Counted from the first letter of the stretch, positions 54,549-63,554 are shown. The stretch: DNA of 64,000 nucleotides from an uncultured Oscillospiraceae bacterium (GCA_934590325.1 CAKTOW010000001.1:62001-126000), one strand, 5' to 3'. Translations and numbers: made by a program. Notes: generated by a model from the sequence alone, not told the origin.

Positions 54549-55805
54549 TTAAAACTTCTTCTTGCCCACGCAGGCCATGCCGGTGACGGAGAGAACGGCG
54601 GTCAGGGCGTAGATACCCACGCCCGCATCAAAGGTCTTGGGGCTGGACTTGCCGTCGTCCTTCTTGGTGTCGGTAGTGGTGGTGGAGTTGTAGTAGTAGC
54701 GGGGCGGGGTCTCAGTCCGGGCGGGGGCCACGGTGAAAGAAGCGCCGGTACCGGTTACGACATCGTCGGTGGTAACGGTCTTGGTCGCGGCCTTGGTGGT
54801 GTCACCTGCCCCGCCATTGCTGGTGTAATAGCCGGGTTCCTGCGCCTGCAGTTCAGCCGCGGTGTCCTTCGCTTCGATGGTGATGTTTCCATTGTGGGAA
54901 CCCTGGCCAGTACGGCCATCGCCCAGCAGAATGTCGCCGTTAGCGCCCTTGGTATCAGTAAAGGTCGCGTTGTCGATCTTCACAGTCATGGTGCCGTTGC
55001 CATTGCTCTGCACAAAGCGAGCGGGCGCAGCAAAGGATTTCCAATCACCGTCGTTGCCGCATTCTTTGAAACTGCAGTTGGTCACTTCAACAGTCATGGC
55101 ACCCTCGGTCTTGTGGTTGATGTTGAGCGGTACAGCAGAACCGGTAAAGCTGCAGCCAGTGACCTTCACCGCGCCATCAGCATTGGAGTATACCGCAGTC
55201 TTCCCAGTAAGGAAATCGCAGCCAGTCAGAGTAATGTTGTTCACCCCGGCGGTGCCGCTGATATACACACGCTGCACATTTTCCTTGCCCTCGATGGCCT
55301 TGCCGTCGCAGTTGTTCAGATTCACATTAACAGTATATTCCGTGTGGCGCTCACCCCATACACCGAGGTTGTACAGGTCATAGGCGGTGATGGTAATATT
55401 CTTGTCCAGATACACACCCCCATTTACCTGTGTGCCGGTCTCGCGGCTATACGTATACGTATCGACCTCCAAATCGCACTCGCCGTCAGATATGTACGCA
55501 CCATTGCCGTAGATGGTCAGGTCGTCTGCCACGTGGCCGTGGGTCATAGTACCCACATCAGCGCCAGGCTTGCAGATAATGGTGATGGCACCCTTGTTGG
55601 CTTTGTAAGCAGCAGTCAGTGCAGCGGCCAACGTAGTGGTGAATCCGTGCTGCTCATTTTCGCCCTCGCCGACAGACCAGTAGACCACCTGGCCATCTTC
55701 GCCGCCCTCGGGGAAAGCCTTTTCACTCGTTACATCCGCCCAGGAGAGGGTGGTGACGCTAAGTGCCATGACCAGCGTCAGGAGCATTGCCAATAACTTC
55801 TTCAT
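54549..55805 (-). CDS. Secreted beta-helix surface protein with SPKTF tail (copy 2)
   Basis: The 418-residue protein has a signal peptide (about 1-23, TTLSWA again), a beta-helix region with repeated Asn/Gly-rich strands such as VNLNNCDGKAI and NITLTGCDFL, a Ser/Thr linker with PPRYYYNSTTTTDTKK, and the same C-terminal SPKTFDAGVGIYALT helix and KKKF end as copy 1. It has no InlB-like segment. I chose the Met at 55805; 11 upstream codons lie in the shared leader. Copies 1 and 2 agree closely in signal peptide and tail but differ in the middle. Confidence 0.8.
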   Translation of the reverse strand: MKKLLAMLLTLVMALSVTTLSWADVTSEKAFPEGGEDGQVVYWSVGEGENEQHGFTTTLAAALTAAYKANKGAITIICKPGADVGTMTHGHVADDLTIYGNGAYISDGECDLEVDTYTYSRETGTQVNGGVYLDKNITITAYDLYNLGVWGERHTEYTVNVNLNNCDGKAIEGKENVQRVYISGTAGVNNITLTGCDFLTGKTAVYSNADGAVKVTGCSFTGSAVPLNINHKTEGAMTVEVTNCSFKECGNDGDWKSFAAPARFVQSNGNGTMTVKIDNATFTDTKGANGDILLGDGRTGQGSHNGNITIEAKDTAAELQAQEPGYYTSNGGAGDTTKAATKTVTTDDVVTGTGASFTVAPARTETPPRYYYNSTTTTDTKKDDGKSSPKTFDAGVGIYALTAVLSVTGMACVGKKKF

Positions 55806-56072
55806 TTTCTCTACCCCTTTTTCAGGTGAAATTTCCATAGGGCAGGGTCGTTTTAATCTCCAATTAAAACGCGCGAGCAGGGCATGCCCTGCCTAATGGA
55901 TGGGTCGATTATAGCACCAAAGTTGGGGGTGTGCACGGATTTTCGGAATATTTCTTGGTTTTCTCTGTTTTGGACAAATTCAGTTGGGTGGTTTTGGGGG
56001 ATTTGACGGAGAAATAGACGTAGGGAACGGATTCCCACGCCAGTGACATCGGTCACTGGCTCGGAATGACAG
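55806..56072 (-). promoter_or_regulatory. Duplicated promoter and leader module (copy 2)
   Basis: It matches copy 1 at 41486-41735 almost base for base over about 175 bases and more loosely beyond. The -10 core TATAAT is at 55913-55908 and the palindrome GCAGGGCATGCCCTGC at 55877-55892. The differences lie mainly in the region outside the promoter. Confidence 0.8.
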
Positions 56073-56345
56073 CGCTACGCGCTGGCGGGGCGGCGGGGTG
56101 TGGTCACCCCGCGCCCTACAGAGGGGGCAGGACGATGCGGGCATCGTCCCCTACGGTATAATGTGGGCACCACTCCCCCCTGTGCGCGCCACGGCGGAGA
56201 GATTTTTCGGCAAGACGAGGGGTGGGCGGGGGAACGGATTCCCACGTCGCTTCGCTCCTCGGAATGACAGCGCTACGCGCTGGCGCGGCGGCGCAGGCGT
56301 ACTTTGTGTACGGCAAGCCGCCGCAACGAAGTATTGGCGGAAAAT
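56028..56345. repeat. Cluster of dispersed intergenic repeats
   Basis: No gene fits between 55806 and 56357. Two GGATTCCCACG...GGAATGACAG elements lie at 56028-56072 (with inner CCAGTGAC/GTCACTGG hairpin) and 56235-56270, a GACGATGCGGGCATCGTC palindrome at about 56131-56148, and a third GTACTTTGTGTAC-type element near 56297. They match the elements at 7525-7662 and 41697-41767. Confidence 0.65.
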
Positions 56346-56357
56346 ATCCCGCCGGGG

Positions 56358-57101
56358 TCAGACGATGAAGTCGGCGTAGGCATAGCCGAGGTGCCCGTTA
56401 TAGCCCACGGTGTACCACTCCTGGTAGCGGCCGTAGACGGTGACCTTTGCGCCGTCGGGCAGGAGGGTGACCACCTGGGCGCGAGTGCCAGGGGCGGCGC
56501 GGAGGTTCAGGGAACCGCCGCCGGGGGTCTGAACGGTGCCCTGCCAGGGGGTGAGGGGCGTAACGAAGGGCAGGCCGAAGTACTCCGTCAGGGACAGGAC
56601 CAGGTTGGCGGCGACGGGCTGGATATTGCCCTCCACCCAGCGGGCGTCGGCGGTGTTGTCGTGGTAGCCCAGCTCCAGCAGGACGGAGGGCATGTAGGGC
56701 TGGCGCACCTCCCCCAGGGTGGTGGTGGAACGGGCGTAGACCTTGTCGGGCAGGGGGTAGATGTCCTTCAGATTTTTCACGAAGATGTCGGCGGCACGGC
56801 GGCCGTTGGCGCTGGTGGGGTAGTAAAAGGCGATGACGCCGCGGACGGTGCCCTCCTTGGTGCCGTCGGTGCTGCCGTTAGAGTGGAGGGCCAGATAGAA
56901 GTCATAGCTGCCGGAGTTGGCCATGCGGATGGAACTGGCGGCGGTCATGTCGGGGGTATTGCGGGAGAAACGGATGGTGTTGGCCAGGAGGTAGGGCTCC
57001 ATGGCGTCGGCGATGAGGTTCATGAAATACTCCTCGGAGCCGTTGCCGGTGATGTAGGGGTTGTACTCCTGGGTGGACGGGCTCAAAAAAATACGGGGCA
57101 T
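56358..57101 (-). CDS. N-acetylmuramoyl-L-alanine amidase with C-terminal SH3 domain
   Basis: The 247-residue protein has an amidase_3 fold (about 1-175), with SPSTQEYNPYITG, ALHSNGSTD carrying metal ligands and LLELGYHDN, then an SH3-type domain (about 186-246, with LNLRAAPGTRAQVVTLL). No signal peptide is visible, so it may be released by lysis or a holin-like route, or act during sporulation. It cuts the amide bond between MurNAc and the stem peptide. It is a single gene, divergent from the methyltransferase. Confidence 0.88.
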   Translation of the reverse strand: MPRIFLSPSTQEYNPYITGNGSEEYFMNLIADAMEPYLLANTIRFSRNTPDMTAASSIRMANSGSYDFYLALHSNGSTDGTKEGTVRGVIAFYYPTSANGRRAADIFVKNLKDIYPLPDKVYARSTTTLGEVRQPYMPSVLLELGYHDNTADARWVEGNIQPVAANLVLSLTEYFGLPFVTPLTPWQGTVQTPGGGSLNLRAAPGTRAQVVTLLPDGAKVTVYGRYQEWYTVGYNGHLGYAYADFIV

Positions 57102-57136
57102 AGCGATCTCCTCCTATAATTTCTCGCTATATTGTA

Positions 57137-57165
57137 TGGTCAAAGGGGGCGAACTGTGCTATACT
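57137..57165 (+). promoter_or_regulatory. Promoter of the RlmI-like methyltransferase gene
   Basis: TGGTCA at 57137-57142 and TATACT at 57160-57165 have a 17-base spacer. The -35 box is a four-of-six match. Confidence 0.5.
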
Positions 57166-57199
57166 TATGGTTCAATACTTGCGAAAGAGGAATCGTACC

Positions 57200-58432
57200 A
57201 TGAAAGCTGCCAGACCGTATCCCATCGTCACCATCACCCCCAAGGGGGAGCGCGCCATCGTGGGCGGGCACCCGTGGGTCTATGAAGGAGAGGTGCTGGC
57301 CGTCGGTGACGGTACCGAGGACGGCGGGCTGGTGGACGTGGTGTCCAAAAAGGGCAGCTGGCTGGGGTGCGGGTCCTACAACAGCCACTCGAAGATACGG
57401 GTGCGGCTGGTGACGCGGAACGCCAACGACGACCCCGGCGGGGACGCCTTCTGGGAGCGGCGGCTGCGCTACGCCTGGGAGTACCGGAAAACCGTGATGC
57501 ACGGGATGGACAGGCGGTGCTGCCGCCTGGTCTTCGGCGAGGCGGATGGGTTCCCGGGGCTGACGGTGGACCGGTTCGAACAGGTGCTGGTGGCGCAGGT
57601 GCTGAGCCTGGGCATGGAGCGCATCCGGGACCGCGTGCTGCCGCTGCTGGTGCGCATCCTGCGGGAGGACGGCGAGGACATACGCGGCGTGTACCTGCGG
57701 AACGACGTGGCCCTGCGGGAGCGGGAGGGCATGGTCCAGGGCAAGGGCTGGCTGCCGCTGCCGGGAGAGCCCGTGCCGGACAGCACCACGGTGGACATTA
57801 CGGAGAACGGCATCGTCTACACGGTGGACGTGGAAAACGGGCAGAAGACCGGGTTCTTCCTGGACCAGAAATACAACCGGCTGGCGGTGGCACAGCTGGC
57901 AAAGGGCAAGACGGTGCTGGACTGCTTCACCCACACGGGCTCCTTCGCGCTGAACGCCGCCAAGGGCGGGGCGAAGCACGTGACCGCCGTGGACGTGTCG
58001 CAGTTCGCGGTGGACTGCGCGGCGGAGAACGCCCGGCGGAACGGGCTGGACGGTGTGATGGACTGCGTGTGCGAGAATGTGTTCGACCTGCTGCCCCGGC
58101 TGGCGGAGCAGCCGAAGAAGTACGATTTCATCATTCTGGACCCGCCGGCCTTCACCAAGAGCCGCAGGACCATACACAACGCCATGACCGGGTACAAGGA
58201 GATCAACTACCGGGCCATGAAGCTGCTGCCGCGGGGCGGGTATCTGGCCACATGCTCGTGCAGCCACTTCGCATCGGAGGAGCTGTTCGTGAAGATGCTG
58301 CGGGAGGCCGCCCGGGACGCGGGGGTGCAGCTGCGGCAGATCGAGGCGCGGCAGCAGTGCGCCGACCACCCCATCCTGTGGGGCGTGGAGGAGACAAATT
58401 ACCTGAAATTCTTCATCTTCCAGGTGGTGTAA
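57200..58432 (+). CDS. RlmI-type 23S rRNA (cytosine) methyltransferase
   Basis: The 410-residue protein has an N-terminal PUA domain (about 1-75, with GHPWVYEGEV), an RlmI central domain and a C-terminal Rossmann methyltransferase (about 190-395) with VLDCFTHTGSFALNAAKGG and DFIILDPPAFTKS. Its closest known relative is RlmI (m5C1962). I chose ATG 57200 after AAAGAGGAATC. It precedes the NagD gene by 76 bases. Confidence 0.9.
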   Translation: MKAARPYPIVTITPKGERAIVGGHPWVYEGEVLAVGDGTEDGGLVDVVSKKGSWLGCGSYNSHSKIRVRLVTRNANDDPGGDAFWERRLRYAWEYRKTVMHGMDRRCCRLVFGEADGFPGLTVDRFEQVLVAQVLSLGMERIRDRVLPLLVRILREDGEDIRGVYLRNDVALREREGMVQGKGWLPLPGEPVPDSTTVDITENGIVYTVDVENGQKTGFFLDQKYNRLAVAQLAKGKTVLDCFTHTGSFALNAAKGGAKHVTAVDVSQFAVDCAAENARRNGLDGVMDCVCENVFDLLPRLAEQPKKYDFIILDPPAFTKSRRTIHNAMTGYKEINYRAMKLLPRGGYLATCSCSHFASEELFVKMLREAARDAGVQLRQIEARQQCADHPILWGVEETNYLKFFIFQVV

Positions 58433-58443
58433 AGCGGTTTTTG

Positions 58444-58472
58444 TTGCCATGGGGCAAAACGTGTGGTATTCT
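58444..58472 (+). promoter_or_regulatory. Promoter of the NagD-MFS-GDPD-rsmD-coaD unit
   Basis: TTGCCA at 58444-58449 and TATTCT at 58467-58472 have a 17-base spacer. Five genes follow with overlaps or short gaps. Confidence 0.6.
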
Positions 58473-58508
58473 GTTTTTTACGGTATTTACTGAAAAGGAG
58501 GTCTCTCC

Positions 58509-59309
58509 TTGGCACGATTACAGGATAAGCGGCTGTTCCTGCTGGATATGGACGGCACCATCTATCTGGACGACCGGCTGTTCGACGGCGTGACGGCCTT
58601 CCTCGAGCGCATACGGGAAAAGGGCGGGCGGTATCTGTTCCTGACCAACAATTCCTCCCGGGGCGTGGAGGACTACATCAAAAAGCTGGCGGGCATGGGC
58701 ATCGACGCCGGGCGGGAGGACTTCCTCACCTCCGTGGACGCGGCCATCGACCACCTGCAGCGGCTGTACCCCGGCAGGCGGTGCTACGTGCAGGGGACGC
58801 GGTCCTTTTACGACCAGCTGGCGGCGGCAGGGATAGACGTCACCTGCGACCGGGAGGGCGGGGCGGACATCCTGCTGAGCGGCTTTGACCGGGAGCTGAC
58901 GTTCCGGAAGCTGGAGGACGCCTGTATATTGCTGGGCCGGGGCGTCACGTGGCTGGCCACCAACCCGGACTGGGTGTGTCCCACCTGGTACGGCTCCGTG
59001 CCGGACTGCGGCAGTGTGTGCGAGATGCTGACCCGCGCCACCGGGCGGCGCCCGGAGTTCCTGGGCAAGCCGAAGCCCGCCATGGCGGAGCTGGCGCTGC
59101 GGCGGACGGGCTATCCCGCGGAGGCCGCGGCGGTCATCGGCGACCGCATCTATACGGACATCGCCTGCGCCGTCAACGCCGGGATAGACAGCATATTCGT
59201 GCTGTCCGGCGAGGGGACGCGGGGGGATATAGAGACATACGGCATACGGCCCACGTGGGTGTATGACGATATCAACGCGGTATTCCGCGCATGGGAGGAC
59301 GAGCTATGA
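58509..59309 (+). CDS. HAD-IIA (NagD-like) phosphatase
   Basis: The 266-residue protein has the HAD motif DMDGTIYLDD (Asp 13, Asp 15), FLTNNSSRG and KPKPAMAELAL with GDRIYTDIAC, the NagD/p-nitrophenyl phosphatase pattern. Its substrate may be a sugar phosphate or phosphoglycolate. The start is TTG at 58509, chosen because AAAAGGAGG sits seven bases upstream and no ATG precedes the motif. Its stop overlaps the MFS start by four bases. Confidence 0.9.
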   Translation: MARLQDKRLFLLDMDGTIYLDDRLFDGVTAFLERIREKGGRYLFLTNNSSRGVEDYIKKLAGMGIDAGREDFLTSVDAAIDHLQRLYPGRRCYVQGTRSFYDQLAAAGIDVTCDREGGADILLSGFDRELTFRKLEDACILLGRGVTWLATNPDWVCPTWYGSVPDCGSVCEMLTRATGRRPEFLGKPKPAMAELALRRTGYPAEAAAVIGDRIYTDIACAVNAGIDSIFVLSGEGTRGDIETYGIRPTWVYDDINAVFRAWEDEL

Positions 59310-60889
59310 AGCTGAACTACAAGCGCACCATTCTTGTGGGCTTCGCCTTTTTCCTGATCTGCGCCTTCTGGCAGGCTTACGACAACACGGTGCCCCTGAT
59401 ACTGACCAACAAGTTCGGCATGAGCCAGACCTGGTCGGGCGTCATCATGGCGCTGGACAACATCCTGGCGCTGTTTCTGCTGCCGCTGTTCGGGCATATC
59501 TCCGACAGGTGTACCCATCCCCGGGGGCGGCGGACGCCGTTCATCGTGGTGGGCACGCTGATCGCCGCCGTGGCGCTGATCGCGCTGTCCTTCGCGGACA
59601 ACGCCCAGCTGAAGCGGCTGGACAAGGTATCGGCCATCGACGACCCGGCGGCGCTGACGGTCATCTATAACGAGCAGAAGGACGCCACGCTGCTGTCCCC
59701 CGGCGGCGAAAGCTTCATCCTGGGGCAGAAGTTCACGGAGGCGGAGTTCACCGCCATCCGCAGCCAGACCGTCACCCCGGAGGGGACGACCGTCACCGAC
59801 CCGGACTACACCAACTATGTGGTGCCGGCGCGGCAGGCCTGCGCCCGGGACGTGGCGGCAGCCAATCCCGGCGCGCTGGTGGTGTTCGTGGGGCTGCTGC
59901 TCGTCATCCTGCTGAGCATGGCCACCTTCCGGTCGCCAGCGGTGGCGCTGATGCCCGACGTGACGCCCAAGCCGCTGCGCTCCAAGGCCAACGCGGTCAT
60001 CAACCTGATGGGCTCCGCCGGCGGCATCATCGTGCTGGCGCTGGGCATGGTGTTCGCCACGGCGTCGGTGAGCAACAGCATGATGAGCTACACGGGCTAC
60101 TTCGGCGTCATCGCGGCGCTGATGCTGGCGGCGCTGGTGGTGTTCATGCTGACGGTGCGGGAACCGGAGTGGGCGCGGGAGATGCAGGAGCAGTCCGTGG
60201 CCGCGGGCATCGAGGACGCGGAGGAAGCCGAGCATCCCAATGAGGGGCGCAAGCTGTCCGCCGACGAGGTGAAGAGCCTGCTGCTGATACTGCTGAGCAT
60301 CGTGCTGTGGTTCTTCGGCTACAATGCCGTGACCAGCAAGTACTCCGTGTACGCCAGCAACATACTGCACAAGGACTATAACCTGACCCTGATCATCGCA
60401 CAGGCGGCGGCCATCGTAGCGTATCTGCCTGTGGGCTTCATCGCCGGGAAGATCGGGCGGAAGAAGACCATACTGGCCGGCGTGGTGATGCTGACCGTGG
60501 CCTTCGGCGTGGCGGGCTTCCTGACCGCCGACAGCCCCACGATGCTGATGAATGCCATGTTCGCCCTGGCGGGCATCGCCTGGGCCATCATCAACGTGAA
60601 CTCCTTCCCCATGGTGGTGGAGCTGGCCTCCGGCGGCGACGTGGGCAAGTACACGGGCTTTTACTACACCGCGTCCATGGCGGCGCAGGTGGCCACGCCC
60701 ATGGTATCCGGCCTGCTGATGGATAAATTCGGCATGCACGTGCTGTTCCCCTACGCCGCTGTATTCACGGCGCTGGCCTTCGTGACCATGCTGTTCGTGA
60801 AGCACGGCGACAGCAAGGACGCGCCCAGGGCCGCTGCGGCGGGCGCGGAGGATGTTGACAATACTGTGGAGGAGCTGACGAACGACTGA
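59306..60889 (+). CDS. MFS transporter (GPH/SLC45-like)
   Basis: The 527-residue protein has about 12 membrane helices with a long insert (about 105-185) between helices in the first half. The AFWQAYDNTVPLILTNKFG and FGHISDRCTHPRGRRTPFI segments resemble sugar-type MFS transporters (glycoside-pentoside-hexuronide or SLC45). It lies between a NagD-type phosphatase and a GDPD gene with overlaps on both sides, so a sugar or phosphodiester-related substrate is possible but unproved. Confidence 0.85.
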   Translation: MKLNYKRTILVGFAFFLICAFWQAYDNTVPLILTNKFGMSQTWSGVIMALDNILALFLLPLFGHISDRCTHPRGRRTPFIVVGTLIAAVALIALSFADNAQLKRLDKVSAIDDPAALTVIYNEQKDATLLSPGGESFILGQKFTEAEFTAIRSQTVTPEGTTVTDPDYTNYVVPARQACARDVAAANPGALVVFVGLLLVILLSMATFRSPAVALMPDVTPKPLRSKANAVINLMGSAGGIIVLALGMVFATASVSNSMMSYTGYFGVIAALMLAALVVFMLTVREPEWAREMQEQSVAAGIEDAEEAEHPNEGRKLSADEVKSLLLILLSIVLWFFGYNAVTSKYSVYASNILHKDYNLTLIIAQAAAIVAYLPVGFIAGKIGRKKTILAGVVMLTVAFGVAGFLTADSPTMLMNAMFALAGIAWAIINVNSFPMVVELASGGDVGKYTGFYYTASMAAQVATPMVSGLLMDKFGMHVLFPYAAVFTALAFVTMLFVKHGDSKDAPRAAAAGAEDVDNTVEELTND

Positions 60890-61722
60890 TGAAAGCTGTT
60901 ATCATTATTCTGATCATACTGGCGGTGCTGTTCCTGCTGTACCTGCTGTGCCTGCGCTGCCGGAGAGGCCACGCAGACTGGGCGCGCTTCCGCCAGTGGC
61001 GGTACGCCCACCGGGGCCTGCACAACAAGGAAAAGGGCATACCGGAGAACTCCATGGCCGCCTTCAAGCTGGCGGCGGCCAACGGCTTCGGCGCGGAGCT
61101 GGACGTACATCTGATGAAGGACGGCAAGCTGGCCGTCATCCACGACGCCAGCCTGCTGCGGACGGCGGGGGCGGATGTGCTCATCGAGGACCTGACCGCG
61201 GAGGAGCTGGAGAACTACCGGCTGGAGGGCACGGAGCAGCGTATCCCCCTGCTGGAGGACGTGCTGCCGCTGTTCGTGGACCGGGCACCGCTGATCGTGG
61301 AGCTGAAGGCCGAGCGGGGCAACGCCGAGGCCCTGGCAGCCGCCGCCTGTAAGGTACTGGACAAGTACAAGGCGGAATACTGCGTGGAATCCTTCGACCC
61401 CCGGTGCCTGATGTGGCTGTGGCAGAACCGGCCGGACGTGATACGCGGCCAGCTCAGCGAGAACTTCACCGCCCACGGGGACGCGCAGCATCTGCCCGGC
61501 GGCGTGCGGTGGATACTGACCAACCTGCTGCTGAACGTGCGGACGCGGCCGGACTTCATCGCCTATCGCTTTGAGGACAGGGCGAACCTGTCCCTGCGGC
61601 TGTGCCGGGGCTTCTACCGTGTGCAGGAGGCCAGCTGGACGGTGCGCGACAGAGAGACCATGGAGAAGGCGGAGGCGGCCGGGAACCTGGTCATCTTCGA
61701 GAATTTTGACCCCAGGGGGTAA
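60889..61722 (+). CDS. Glycerophosphodiester phosphodiesterase family protein
   Basis: The 277-residue protein has an N-terminal membrane helix (about 3-22) and a GDPD TIM barrel with AHRGLHNKEKGIPENSMAAF (His 41, Arg 42, Glu 53) and GAELDVHLMKDGKLAVIHD. It hydrolyses glycerophosphodiesters into glycerol 3-phosphate. It starts inside the MFS stop codon (TGATG), so it is coupled to the transporter. Confidence 0.88.
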   Translation: MKAVIIILIILAVLFLLYLLCLRCRRGHADWARFRQWRYAHRGLHNKEKGIPENSMAAFKLAAANGFGAELDVHLMKDGKLAVIHDASLLRTAGADVLIEDLTAEELENYRLEGTEQRIPLLEDVLPLFVDRAPLIVELKAERGNAEALAAAACKVLDKYKAEYCVESFDPRCLMWLWQNRPDVIRGQLSENFTAHGDAQHLPGGVRWILTNLLLNVRTRPDFIAYRFEDRANLSLRLCRGFYRVQEASWTVRDRETMEKAEAAGNLVIFENFDPRG

Positions 61723-61728
61723 CGAGCC

Positions 61729-62286
61729 ATGCGAGTGATCACAGGAACTGCCAGAGGCAGGGTGCTGAAGGAGCTGGAGGGGCTGGAAACACGCCCCACC
61801 ACGGGAAAGGTGAAGGAGAGCCTGTTCTCCATCATACAGTTCGACATCGAGGGGCGGCGGGTGCTGGACCTGTTCGCCGGCACGGGGCAGCTGGGCATCG
61901 AAGCCCTGAGCCGCGGCGCGGCGGAGTGCGTGTTCATCGACCGGCGAGTGGACGCGGTAAAGCTGATACAGGAGAACCTGACCATGTGCCGCCTGGCGGA
62001 CAGGGCCAGGGTGCGGCAGGGCGACGCGCTGCCCTATCTGCGCAGCGGGGAGAAGTTCGACATCGTGTTCCTGGACCCCCCCTACGCCAGCGGACTGCTG
62101 CAGCAGGCGCTGACGGATATTGCAGCGTTTGACATTTGCCGCGCACATGGTATAATTGTGGCGGAGAGCGCGGCGGACACCGTGCTGCCCGAGATGCCAG
62201 CACCCTACTCCCTGTACCGGGAGTACCGGTACGGCAAGATCAAGCTGACGGTGTATCATCGCGGCGGAAACGAGGAATCGGAATGA
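61729..62286 (+). CDS. rsmD: 16S rRNA (guanine966-N2)-methyltransferase
   Basis: The 185-residue protein starts with MRVITGTARGRVL and has DLFAGTGQLGIEALSRGA and the catalytic FLDPPYASG motif, all typical of RsmD. It methylates G966 of 16S rRNA. It is directly followed by coaD with a four-base overlap, a common pairing in Firmicutes. Confidence 0.93.
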   Translation: MRVITGTARGRVLKELEGLETRPTTGKVKESLFSIIQFDIEGRRVLDLFAGTGQLGIEALSRGAAECVFIDRRVDAVKLIQENLTMCRLADRARVRQGDALPYLRSGEKFDIVFLDPPYASGLLQQALTDIAAFDICRAHGIIVAESAADTVLPEMPAPYSLYREYRYGKIKLTVYHRGGNEESE

Positions 62287-62762
62287 GTATCGCCATTTAC
62301 CCCGGCAGCTTCGACCCCATCACCCTGGGACACCTGGACATCATCCGCCGCGCGGCGCGGTGCTTTGACCGGGTATGCGTATGCGTGATGGTCAACTGCC
62401 AGAAGAAGCAGCCCATGTTCACCCCCGAGCGGCGGCTGGAGCTTATCCGCCAGTCCGTGGCGGACATCCCCAACGTGACGGTGGAGAACTGGAGCGGGCT
62501 GCTGGCGGACTTCGCGCGGGAGAAGGACGCGCACATCCTGGTCAAGGGCGTGCGCAACTGCGCCGACTGGGAGCTGGAAGCCCAGATGGCGCGCATCAAC
62601 AGCGGCGTCTGTCCGGGACTGGAGACAGTGCTGCTGCCCGCCAGCGCGGAGTACGAGCATTTCAGCTCCACCATGGTGCGGGAGATGATCCGCTACCACC
62701 AGCCTCTTGAGAAGTATGTACCGGCGCCGGTCGCCGAGGAATTGATGCGGCAGCGGGGTTGA
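62283..62762 (+). CDS. coaD: Pantetheine-phosphate adenylyltransferase
   Basis: The 159-residue protein begins MSIAIYPGSFDPITLGHLD, containing the nucleotidyltransferase TxGH motif, and has the VKGVRNCADWELE and YEHFSSTMVREM segments of CoaD. It makes dephospho-CoA from phosphopantetheine and ATP. It overlaps rsmD by four bases (ATGA). Confidence 0.95.
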   Translation: MSIAIYPGSFDPITLGHLDIIRRAARCFDRVCVCVMVNCQKKQPMFTPERRLELIRQSVADIPNVTVENWSGLLADFAREKDAHILVKGVRNCADWELEAQMARINSGVCPGLETVLLPASAEYEHFSSTMVREMIRYHQPLEKYVPAPVAEELMRQRG

Positions 62763-62802
62763 GCCTCCCTCCGCCGACAAAAAGAAAGGAACGGACTGCA
62801 CC

Positions 62803-63315
62803 ATGGAAGAAAAAGATGTACAGCGCCTTATAGAAATGCTTTATAACATGATCGACGAGGCAAAAAGCGTGGCCTTCAGCTCTGACAAGTGTATCATCGT
62901 CCGGGATGAGGCCCTGGATCTGCTGGACGAGATCCGCGCCAAACTGCCCCTGGAGTTGAAAAAGGCGCAGGAGCTTATCGCCGCCCGCAGCGAGTATGTG
63001 GCCGGCGCCAAGAAGGAGGCACAGGAGATGCTGCGCCAGGCGGAGCTGGACGCCCGCACCATCGTGTCCGAAAGTGAGACACTGCAGCTGGCACGGCAGA
63101 AGAGCAGCGAGATCATCCGCCGGGCGGAGGACCGCAGCAAGGAGCTGTACCACGTGGCCAACACCTATACGGAGGACGCTCTGCGCCGCACGGAGGAGGC
63201 CATCCAGGCCGCTCTGACCGAGGTACAGGAGTCCCGCGCGCGGTTCCGCGCCGCCAGCAAGGAGCAGATGCAGGCCCAGCGCCAGCAGCTGAACGAGTCC
63301 GCCGCCGAAAAGTGA
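62803..63315 (+). CDS. Coiled-coil protein of unknown function downstream of coaD
   Basis: The 170-residue protein is almost entirely helical and charged. An N-terminal helix is followed by a long coiled coil (about 45-165) rich in Glu, Lys and Ala with heptads such as LELKKAQELIAARSEYV. It looks like ATP-synthase-subunit-like or DivIVA-like helper proteins that often follow coaD in Clostridia, but I cannot name a family. AAAGAAAGG lies upstream of the ATG at 62803. Confidence 0.7.
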   Translation: MEEKDVQRLIEMLYNMIDEAKSVAFSSDKCIIVRDEALDLLDEIRAKLPLELKKAQELIAARSEYVAGAKKEAQEMLRQAELDARTIVSESETLQLARQKSSEIIRRAEDRSKELYHVANTYTEDALRRTEEAIQAALTEVQESRARFRAASKEQMQAQRQQLNESAAEK

Positions 63316-63370
63316 GGCGCATGACGGCGGCGGGATAGCGCCGCCTCCCCCCTTTCATACCGTTTATGTT

Positions 63371-63403
63371 GACCGCCGCAGGCAATGCCCGCGGCGGTCT
63401 TTC
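63371..63403 (+). terminator. Terminator of the coiled-coil gene
   Basis: GACCGCCGC (63371-63379) pairs with GCGGCGGTC (63391-63399), with an inner GGCA/TGCC extension and TTT after it. Confidence 0.7.
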
Positions 63404-63518
63404 CATGTCAGGCGCTGGCGGTGGTGGAAAAGTCTGATGGGTTTGTGAAAAATCTATAAAATCCGGGCAAATTTTTCTGCGATTTCCACAAGAAAACCTT
63501 ATATTGTGTTGATGCTTT

Positions 63519-63554
63519 CGGACGGACACAAGATTTTGTGTCCGTCCTTTTTCT
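63519..63554 (+). terminator. Second terminator before mraZ
   Basis: GGACGGACACAA (63520-63531) pairs with TTGTGTCCGTCC (63536-63547) around GATT, followed by TTTTT. It insulates the mraZ promoter. Confidence 0.8.
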
